64,000 nt of DNA from Tribonema minus (lineage: Eukaryota; Sar; Xanthophyceae; Tribonematales; Tribonemataceae): contig JAFCMP010000113.1 in the NCBI GenBank assembly GCA_017506865.1, positions 248,001 through 312,000 on the forward strand. The letters are read 5' to 3'. The notes under the pieces are model-generated. The model ran no database searches. It worked only from the letters and a program-made list of their open reading frames with translations, and had not been told where the DNA came from. Positions 46,501 through 57,046 of this stretch are shown here, one piece after another. The position numbers and the translations under genes are program-made. Numbering within the stretch: the first letter of the stretch is position 1; every line of letters starts with the position of its first letter.

Positions 46501-49500
46501 ACGCTTACTGACAACCTCAACACGCCGCAACTGAGGCGCAGTGGCGACGTCGAAGTGGCAGCTCTCGATATATTCCAAGGCAACTTCAAAGGGTGACGCT
46601 CACCTATGACCTCCAACTTCGCGCGTTGCTCCTCTGTCACCGTGGCGAGGTCAAATCGCAGGCAGCTCTTTGGTCTATTTCATGTATACTCTTCAGTGCA
46701 ACTTCAAATGGTGACGCTCACCTACGACCTCCAACTTCGCGCGTTGCTCCTCTGGCACGGTGGCGAGGTCAAATCGCAGGCAGCTTTTGGGCGTTGGGTT
46801 GTACTGGTAGCCGTCAAAGCAGGGGCCAAAGTAGGTGAGCCCGCTGAGAAGGGCGCCCTGCATGACCAGCCTGAAACAACGGCGGCACCGATATATTTCC
46901 TCAGCACTCGGGACGTGCACGCATGACATCTGTACATATGATACTGACGTTAGCCACTTCTCCCATAACCGCCCACCCCGCGGCATGGCTGTTGGCCGGC
47001 CTCGAGTATTGCACAGTAAAGTAAAGCGAGCTTATCAGTTGCATTTTAAAGAATACGAAATGGGTGAAATTGGTGTGTGACTTCATGTTTGTCGAAGTTG
47101 CTCGCCAGCGCCGCACCAGCTGCCAACTTCAACTGCAAGTGCAGACGTGCCTCACACTACAATCAGCTCCCGTTCGCCTATAAGCCCGTCGGCACGGGCA
47201 TTCGCCCTTTGGTCACCGTTGCCGTTTTGCTTGCGACCTTCTATCGTCGGTGCCAATGCTGCTATGCCCGGGTGCAGACACAAAGTTCCGAGGAAGCGGG
47301 GCACTTGCTCACAGGCCTGCCGCTGGGCTTATCTATAGCCAAAAACGTGGCGCCAAATCAGTGCTCTACAGCGCTTTCCGTCAAAAAAGCTCGAAGCAGT
47401 GAATTCCAGAACTCCCGATCAAAAAGTGTTCACTTCTTGATGGAGCTGGCTTAAGGCAGTCAGAAGGCGCTCAATTTCTGATGGAGCTGACTACGGCAGT
47501 GACTTTCAGAGATCCCGATCAAAGGCACTCACTTCCTGATGGAGCTGCCGCCGCACTTGTCCAGGTGCAGGAACACAAATGGCCGCTGCGGCGTGGGCCG
47601 CTGCTGCACGCCCGGCAGCCCTAATAGCGCCGTTCTGGCCTCCAGAACGGCCAGCGCGGCGAGGCTCTGGCAGCGCGAGTCCAGACGACAACGGCGGCAG
47701 CGAGCAAGGCGGTGAGCATCATCACCTGGCTATCAAATCCACACTTGTCCAGGTGCAGGAACACAAACGGCCGCTGCGGCGTGGGCCGCTGCTGCACGCC
47801 CGGCAGCCCTAATAGCGCCGTTCTGGCCTCCAGAACGGCCAGCGCGGCGAGGCTCTGGGAACGCGAGGCCGAACGAAAACGGCGGCAGCGAGCAAGAGCT
47901 GAGCATCATCGCCTGGCGCACCAGTTGCTCAGGTCCAGTGCCAGCCGAGGAGTATGATTGCGTGACACAGGGTCTCCGGCTGCGCCAACGGTTGTCTGAG
48001 CTCATCCGGAAGCGCAAGACCAAAAAACAACGGCGTCATTGCCTGGCCAACGACGCTGCAGCACGGGAGCACTTGTTGCAGTCGGTCGTGCGCACGCTTA
48101 GCACCACAAGAAGCGCTGAAAAAGCGTGAATGAGACCCAGCGAGACACTAGTCAGACGCACACGCAGCGGTGGCGGCCAGCGAGGCGCTGAGTGCGAGCG
48201 TGTGTCAGCATGCGTCCCCCGTGGCTGCAATTTCAGCAAGTGAGCACTGCCGCCGGGGCTGTCGCTTGGCACTCACGGCAGCCGAAGCGACGGCCTGACC
48301 TCAATGGCAGAAGGGCTGCAGCAAGACTCCCTGTTACCAGTACCAGACGGCGCCGGCAGTGAGCCATGTGCCGAACGCGGTACGATCTTAAGTACATAGG
48401 GCGAGAGTCATGCGGCATGCTGCATTGCTGGAAGCGTGTCGCTCGCTGCCGCACGAGAGCACTGCTGCCGCGCATGCAGTCACTTGCGCCTCCGCGACAA
48501 ATCAGGCTGCCAGGCCTGAATGTGTCGGCGAGGAGCTCGTGGTGCACGGATGATACACATGCAGTTCGTGGAAGGGGGGGGGGGGAGTGCCCCGGCGTGC
48601 AGCGGCAGCAACGAACGTGCGTCGCTGCTACGCAACCGATGAGCGCCGCGCTGCATGGAACACACGCGCGCCATACAGAATTTGGCGCGGCGCGAGAGGG
48701 GGCGGAGACGCCCCGCATCGCTCCTGTGCCGCGCAGCGCGGAAGCACAGCACGCCCATGATAGCTGCTGCAGGCGGCAGCAGCGCCCTGATGCCGGCTCT
48801 GCAGCAGCATGCCCCGAGGCGCGCGGCGCGCCGCAGCCGTGCGCTGCTGCGCCGTGCCCACCACGTCCGCACGCGTGCCATGATTGGCACTCGGAACCTC
48901 GCTGCTACGTGTTGCCACTCTTCGGCACCCGAACCCTGACTCCAGTTCTGACCATCAACACTCGCCGCGCTCAGCGCGCTGCGCTCTGCACACGCATGCA
49001 TACAACAGCCACGCGCGCCGCTGTGATGATCAAGGAGCGTCACCGACCGCCAAGCAATGCGCGACGAGACAGACATGCCGCAGCACAAACCGTCGGAGCG
49101 CTGCTGTGGTCTATTTGAGCGATGCGCGCGGCGCGCACCTGCGAGACGGCCACGCACTGCGGCGTCGCCACGGCGCGCGCCGCGCACAGCTCCGCGGCGG
49201 CGCGCTGCTGCGCCATGTCGTCCCCCACGTCAGCGCTCAGCACCACGACTTCATCTTCAACTGCGCCGCCGCCGCTGCCGCCGCCGCCGCCGCTGCCATC
49301 GCCGGCGAACGTGACGTGCAGGTTGACGGTGCGGGCGGGGATGAGGACGGGGAGGTGCCCCCCGCCGCCCCCCCTGTGCCATTCCACGCCGGCCAGGCCG
49401 ACCTGCTTGATATAAGGCCGCAGAAGGGGGGGATTCAGCACACTTAGCCCCGCTGGGTAAAATGCTTGTGCTGGCGTGCAGCAGGCCATTGGTGCATGCA

Positions 49501-51795
49501 GTATGCGCGTCAGTGCTCAGCATGTGTCAACTCCCCAAGAGGGGGGTGGGGGTGAGGGGGGGGCATTTGTGGCGGGCGGTGCGGAACGCTCCGCAAGTCG
49601 AGCCCTGCACTTTTACGCCCTCCGAGCCGCGTCGTGGCGACCTGTTCCTGAATTGCAGGTGATCTGCACCAGCAGCAAATTGGGGGTGTAGGATATGCAA
49701 AAGGTGCAAGGGAGGGCGGAGGGGGGGGGGTTCCGCGCAGCATGCAGGATGTCGAACGTTTGAGCCATGCGCTCGGTGCGCATCAGTCAGCGCTGAGGAA
49801 CTGGAGGTGAAGTCAATGAGTATCGAGGTGATGAAGTTGACGAGTGTCGGCCAGCAGTGCGCACGCCGCCATTACATGACACATCAACGATGCATCTTTG
49901 CCTCCAACATCCGCACCACCGTGGTGACCTGGTGCTAGGGTTTGGGCTACGCATGCGTACTCACCGGCGGGAACCCGGGAGGGCCCGGCAGGGTGAGGGA
50001 GGCGTACGTCACGGAGCCTTCCAGAGGGACACCCCCCTCGCTGAGCCATGCCTTGATGGTCAGTATGTCGCCCGCCTGGTGCACGCGCGCGCAAGGACAG
50101 TCAAGCAGCATTGCTCAGGACGAGTGTAACAACAGTAGCTGTTGCGCATGCGGCGCGGGCACACAAAAGGCAGCAAAGCAGCAGTGCTCAGGATGACCCT
50201 GATAAAGCGGCTGTCTTGCGGGCCTACGTCGCCGCATGCGGTCTGACATCCCGGCGGCAGACCTGCGAGCGTATTCTGTACAGCGCGAGCGCGGGCTGCG
50301 TTGCGTGCGTGCGGTGGCAACGCTCAGCCCGCGCTGCGCGCGGTGGCAGTGCTCAGCAGCTACAGCGCGCGTGGTGGCAGGGCTCAGGGCTGCTGTGTGT
50401 GCAGTGCGGCAGCGCTCTCGCGCTCAGAGGTGCCCGTCGTCGCGACGCACCGCTGAGACGGATGATGCACCGCTGTGTGCAGCGGCGCTTTGCGTGCAGC
50501 GAAAGAGCGTATCGCCGCCGCCGAGACGTGCCTCTGTGTGCCGACAAATAGCGCGCCGACTCACTGAGCCCTGACTCTGTGCTGCTAACGCTCACACCAG
50601 CCCCAGTCCTCGCGACGTCCGCCGCTACTGACCAGGGCGCACCGACCGGGCTCCAAACGCAACCGACAGAATGGCAGCTGGTAGCACGCGCTCTCTGCGC
50701 ACGACAAGTGGGCTCCAGCTTAAAATGACAACAACGCTAGCCACCTGACAGCATGAGCGCTGTTGCAGTCAGGAACCATCTCAAACTTTGTGACATGACC
50801 TCTCAGACGGCTACCTGCGTACCTGTGATGAGGGCCCGTACACCTATGCCTTTGTCAGTGACCTCTCCCTACTACCCGTGCAAACGAGTCATACCAGACA
50901 TGACAGCCTCCTATGCCTTTGTCAGCGACCAGTCAGACGGGTGACTGCGTACCTGTGCTGAGGGTACGTACACCTTTGCCTTCGTCAGTGACCAGTCAGA
51001 TGGGTACGTAGATACCTGTGCAGAGGGCACGTACACCTATGCCTCTGTCAGTGACCTCTCCTACGGGTATATAGGTACCTGTGCAGAGGGCACGTACACC
51101 TCGGTGACGGTGTGCTCCGCGGTCTCGTCCATGCGCACGCACAGCGCGCGGCCGCCGCGCTCGCCGCGCCGCAGCGGCTGCAGGCACATCTGCACCTGCG
51201 CGCAAAGCAGACAGCAACGAGAACGCGCTTCAGTGCAACGCTTGACGAAGGCGACGGCCGGCGCTAGGCGGCAGCTGATCCACGGTGCGACACGCGAAGC
51301 ACGCCGCACTTGAAGTGCGTTTCTGCGAGCTAGGGTGGCGTTTCAATAAGCCTGCGTGGCGACTCGGCGGCCCGCCGTTATGCGCCGCGTGCATGTGCGT
51401 GCGCCAGCGCCGCCACATTGCATCAACGTACTTCAGCCGCAGTTGAGGATCACCCCTCCACACACACACACATCTCCCCCTCGGGCTAGCTCTGCATGCC
51501 CCGGCAGCGCCAACTGCTATCATCCACAGACAGGTTTCGCCGAAACTGCCGGATGAATGCGGTCAGCTCAATGCTCGCTCACATCGCGGCCGCGGAAGAA
51601 AGCCGCGGGGTCCACGTTGGTCACTGCCTCCATGCGCACGCCCACGATCGTGCCGCCGCCGCCGCCATAGTCACTGTCACCGCCACCATCGGCGCCGTCA
51701 ATTCCAATACTGCCGTTGCCGCCACCGCCGCCATTGCCGACGCCGCCACCGCCACCGCTACTGCTGCCGTCATCGCTGCTGCCGCCACCGCCGCC

Positions 51796-51847
<52 letters not shown>

Positions 51848-54800
51848 CCGCCACCGCCGCCGCCGCCGCTGCCACCGCCGCCGCCGCCGCCGCCGCCGTG
51901 CCGCTGCCGCCAGCGCCGCCCGTCCGCAATCAGCCGCGCCTCCGCCACATGCGCAAAGGCCAGCACGGGGGCGTTGTCGGCAACCGCGCGCGACAGCCAC
52001 GGGTGCGGCGGCGTCGCCAGCGTGATGACGTCGCTCAGTTGGGGGGCCGGGGGCGCGGCGGCGGCGTCGGTGGCTGCGCGGCTTGTGAGAGTCAGCGCGC
52101 GGCGCAGGAGCGTCGCTAGCGACGCCGGCGGCACGGTGTGGGATGTTTCTTTGCTGCCGTAGGGGCCTGCGGGGTGGGGGCAGCGTGATTCAGTGTCAGT
52201 AATGGAGGGGGGAAGGGGGGGGGGGCACACTCGCCACAGTTTTCCGCTGGCAGAGCGGCATGGTATGCTGCAGCACAGGAAAATCGCGAGCTAGTGAGTT
52301 GCTAGCATATGCGCTTCATACTAACATGCAAACACAAGTACTGTGCAGCAAAGCTACACAACGCAGTTCTGGAAACACGTTGCTGCGTGCGCCCCCCCCC
52401 TCCAGCCCCTCCCCCCCCCGCACCCTCTGACCCCCTAACCCTCACTCACCCTGAAGCCATGCGCGTCTAGAGAAGTTGAAGCGGTGCCACCGCCGCGCAC
52501 CGCTCGCCACGGCCACCTCCTGGCAGTGCGCGAGCACGTGCTGACCCGCGGCGATCGCCTGGTTGGCCATGTGCCACAGGAACTGCGGGCGCGGGGGTTT
52601 AACAGGTGAAGTTAGGGGTAAAAATTCAGCTGCGCCGCGATGATTAGGGTTTGGGTGCAGGGCAGGTGGGGAGATCCCCCATACTGGCATGCAGTGGTGG
52701 GCAAAGCGGACGGCGAGGGCGTGCGGCGTTAACTAGGGTTTGGCAGATGAGCGCTGCTGTGGCGCTGCACTAGGGTTCAGTTCTTTGGCAAGTATGGGCA
52801 AAGCGCACACATGCGCGCTGGCCCGAAGCGATGCCCTAACCCTGAACCCAGGTTTACCCGCGGTGTCCATGTGCACACAGGTAGTGAGATACCGGCAGAA
52901 GGAATGGCACGTACATCAGCAACGTGATGAGGCTGGGGCTAGGGTCAGGAAACATGAAGGTGCTGAGCCATGATGACACCCCGGAGGTTTTGTGAGGTAC
53001 AATGGAGCGGCCGACATGCATACATTCAATACGTACATACTTTCATGACCTTTGCAGCCTTCTGAGCAGTCACCCACGGTTGCCGACCGTACTGCCGGAC
53101 GTGCGCTGACACAACTTCAACTTTGAAGTTCTCACCTCGCACCAGCCGGGCATGACGAGCACGATCACGGCGCCCCCGGGGGGCATCAGGGGGACGTTGT
53201 GCAGGCCCGTCCCGTACTGACCAATCAGAACGCGCGTGTTGGCCAGCACGTCGGCCTGCTCCCGGAACCCCATCGCGGCCAGGTCGACCTGAACGCGCGC
53301 GGGGGGGGGGGGGGGGATGGTGGGTATGTGAGAGGGGTATGTGTCCGAGAGGGGCATGTAGTGTGTCTTGACAAGCATGTCGGCCTCTCCTATCCCCGTC
53401 AGGTCCAGCTGAGGGGGGGGGAGGGCGGGGATACGTTTGCGAGAGGGCATGTATCTGAGAGGGGTGCAAAGTGCACGTTGGCGAGCACATCAGCCTGCTC
53501 CCGGACTCCCATCCCGGCCACGTCACCTTGAGCTCCCAGACTCAAGCACGCAGGGGGGAAGGGGGGGGGGGTGGGTGTGCGAGAGGAACATGTAGAAGTA
53601 TGCGATAGGGTATGCATGTGTATGCATGTACGCACGTGCTGTCACTGCGGACCGCGTGGCACCAGTCGACGCCGCAGCCACGAGCCACGGGTGCTGTCAT
53701 GCGCTTCGTTGGTGAAGAATGCGCTCTCACCTGGATGACCCGGCAGCGCTCGACGGCGCACGCGCGCTGCGCCGTCGCAACGAGCGTCGCCTGGTTCTCG
53801 AGCGCGCGCGCGCCGCCACGCACGACGAACGTCACGAGCTGCGGCGCGTCCTGCTGCTGCTGCTGCTGCTGCCGCTGCTGTTGTTGAGCGTCGGGCCATG
53901 CCGCCCGGTGCTGCTGCAATGGTAGCTCTGCTGAGCCGTGCTGCGGCGCTGCAGCGCCGCGCAGGAAGCGCGCGAACGCCGTGTAGCGCTGCTGCAGCTC
54001 CCAGTCCTCCTGGGCGGCCGCGGAGCAGTGGGGAGTTGGCCAGTCAGGAATTGTGTGCGCTGCAGAATACGCAGCGCCCCGTGGCGCCCTCATACCATCT
54101 TCACGACCACAACTGAATGTTTCAGTACTTCAGAAGTACACAAGTTCAATAATATACTTCATATACTTCAACTTCAAGTATAGTGAATCTGACACACACC
54201 AACTCCTATCCGTGCCCAAGCTCTTCACAAGTGTTTCAAGAAGATGCGCTGTGGAAACAACACACCGCTGTCTGGGGGGCTCAGGTCTGCACAGGCATGC
54301 TGCGCGAAATGGGTTGCAAAAGCAAACAGTCTAGGCGCTCACCGTTGAAGCTTCATATTCACAGACTTCAGACGCGATGAATGCGCATGGGAAGCGTACG
54401 TACCGCCCGCCTCTGGCGCAGCACCAGGCTACAACAGTAACTTCAAAAAACTGCCACACTCCGACAAACTCACCCGCAAACAGTAACTTGAACACCTGTG
54501 CCAGACTCCGACAATAGCACCTGCTCACGTGCACTTCACCAATGAACACTTGCTAACTTGAACTATGCTGGTCTAGTAGAACGTCTTTTTTTACCAGATC
54601 TTGGTGCTTTATAATATTGATTAATTGTGGGCATTTTTCTGATTTATTTCTTTTTATTTATGGGCTTATAACTCAGTTGGTTAGAGTGTACGCCTGGTAA
54701 CTGCTTGCACCTGCGACGTCGGCGGCGCGAGCACCGCGGGGTGCCGCGCCTGCCCGCGCGCGTAGTACGAGCCGCTTGTATCGAGGCCGACGTGCAGCTG

Positions 54801-57011
54801 CCTGAAGCACGTGAGGCCGTCCAGCGCCGCCAGCGCGCCCATGGAGTGTATCGGGTGCGCGGTGAAGGCCTGGCGCGGAGGGACGTAGAGCAGCGGCAGC
54901 GGCGGCGGCGGCGGCGCATGAAGCATCGGGCTGCGCTGCTGCCACTCAGCGCTGACTGTTCCTGACAGAGCACTTAGCGCCTGTCGTTACGGCTGTATGT
55001 ATCCCCTCGGCGAAGCGCAGAGGTCCAGTTACCATGCGCGCACGCGAAGCGCGAGCTGGAATGCATGAGGTGCTGAGCGCGATGCGCTTCCCCGCGCGGC
55101 CGGCGCCTACCCCTAACCCTACCATTGGAAGTGTGCAGTTCTAGAGTCGTACGTGCACGCTGTGCTTCTGTACATGCACGCGCGCTATGTACACGCGCGT
55201 GTTGCCAAGCGCGCCTGTGGCGTGTGCCAGGCGCACAGCTCGCAGGGCAGTGGCAGCAGCAGTGCTCAATTCGGAGAGATCGAACGCTTCGAGCGCCAGA
55301 CATCGCCAGCATACTTGAAGGGGCAGATGCGAAATTATTGGGAAGTCCTGCTGTCTGCCGCATTTGTCTGGCTTCCGGGTTCTCTCTGCTGGCTGTCCGT
55401 TGCAGCGGCAGCATGCAGAGAAGAGAACATGCAATGGACAGCACGCGGAACCAGCCCCCCCCCGATAGTTGTTCGTGAGAGGGCATCACCCGCTACCCCG
55501 CGTGGATAATGTTCTTACCCCTCACCTGACACGGCATGTACTCATCGCGACAAATACCTCACTTGAAGTGGCAAATACCTCACTTGAAGTGGCATGTACG
55601 ACAAATACGCACATAGGTACCCTTCATCAGGACCCACCCACATGCTCACCCCCACAACAACGAGCAGCCAGAACAGCGCCTGCGCCTCACCTGGAGCAGC
55701 AAGAATGGCGTGTCTGTGTACATCGTCTGCAGCATGCACCGGTGGTTTGCTTCTGCGACTCCATGTTCAGGAGCATACCTACATGCTCACTTCATCACCA
55801 TACATGTGTGCCCCCCCTCACCTGCAGCAGCGAGAACGGCGTGTCCGCGTAGACCGCCAGCAGCACGCGCCGGTGGTGCCCGACGCGCTGCTCCTGCTCG
55901 TCCATATCCACGATCATACCTACATACTCACTTCAGCACCATATATACATACCATCCCCTCACCTGCAGCAGCGAGAACGGCGTGTCCGCGTACACCGTC
56001 CGCAGCACGCGCCGGTGGTGCGTGACGCGCTGCTCCTGCGAATCAATGTCCAGGACGAGGATCACGTCGCGCGGGTCGCGCGCGCCAGAGCGCTGACGCG
56101 CATCCGCCGAGCACTGCTGCGCCTCGGACGAGCGCTGCTGCGCCTCCGCGTCGGCGGTCGAGCGCTGCTGCTGCTGCTGAAGCCAGCGCCCCCCGTAGAG
56201 CATGTCGTAGAGCGGCTCGAGGACGTCCACAATGAGGTGCCCCACCTGCGCCCGCCCCCCAGATGTCCCCCAAGAACAGCACGCGCGGGCAGGCGTGATG
56301 AACTTGAGTTGCGCATGCGGACACGGGTGAAAGGGACATGCGGCCTCAAGTGCTGCAGCAGGGGCGTGCGCGCAGCTGATGCGTGGTGGGTGATTTAATC
56401 CAAACCCAAACCCTGATCCTAGCCCTAAATGCAGTCTGAGACAGGATCACGTAAACAAATACACACACATCTGCAGCTGCAAGCGGAGCTGACGCGCGCT
56501 CACATGCCAGTCAGCACGTGCAGCAGAGTCGGCGCCACGTGACTTCAACTTCAACTTCAGCCCGTGTGGCCTTTTTGAAGTAAGCAGATCACTAACATGG
56601 CTGCACGCTTTCTCTCTCTTCTCTCCATCTCTCTTTCCCGCTCTCCCTGATGCACACACACACGTCAACACAAACGCGCGCAACCGCAGTGCGATCGGGC
56701 CTGACGCCACGCACATTCACTCATGTGCCATGTGAGCACGTGCAGCACGAAATAATGGCGTCTCTATGTTACTCTAACTCTGGACTGAACCCTCACACAC
56801 CGCTCATCAGCTCCTGCACAACCACTTTGCGTCTGCAGCTGCGAGCGCGCAAGGCCCTGCGTCGCGTGCGCACACTCACATGCCACGTCAGCACGTGCAG
56901 CACGACGGTCGACGTCTCCACGTAGCGTAGCGCGCGCACGCCGCCCCGTCGTTCCAACTTCAATGCCCGTATAGATCTGCTGTTTGCACAGCCCCATCGC
57001 TAACATGCTGC

Positions 57012-57046
<35 letters not shown>

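Larger units (their letters stand above)
37582..47666 (-). other. Sulfotransferase module (exons 12-19)
   Basis: The eight 3' exons encode about 317 residues. FVFLHLDKCGGSSIRK is the 5'-phosphosulfate-binding motif (known F.HIPKCGGTSLR) and CFFMVRHPVERVVSYYYDR the 3'-phosphate-binding motif (known RHPxERxxSxYY). The serine of this second motif is created across an intron (AG|C). DEGMVDAGCKLL, LNRCVVGLLDRWDDTKAAL and EMLNPCDMALYAHARARFEA match the order of late elements in Golgi Sulfotransfer_2-type enzymes (VGxxExxxxS; NxxDxxLYxxAxxxF). The donor is PAPS; the acceptor glycan is unknown. All parts of a catalytic domain are present, so it is likely active. Confidence 0.85.
49139..52166 (-). other. 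Linker of the fusion protein with long Gly tract (exons 8-11)
   Basis: Exon 8 carries a (GGC)n run encoding dozens of glycines, flanked by foldable sequence (LSDVITLATPPHPWLSRAVA; VGVRMEAVTNVDPAAFFRGR). Exons 9-11 read like beta-rich sequence (GDILTIKAWLSEGGVPLEGS; TVNLHVTFAGDG; EDEVVVLSADVGDDM) and end in a Cys-containing helix (AAELCAARAVATPQCVAVSQ). I do not recognise a catalogued domain; it could be a carbohydrate-binding beta-sandwich plus a helical lead-in to the sulfotransferase. Confidence 0.55.

Noticed and set aside
54662-54700. Functional tRNA gene
   Set aside because: Only the 5' half is present; no anticodon-stem partner, T-arm or 3' acceptor strand follows.
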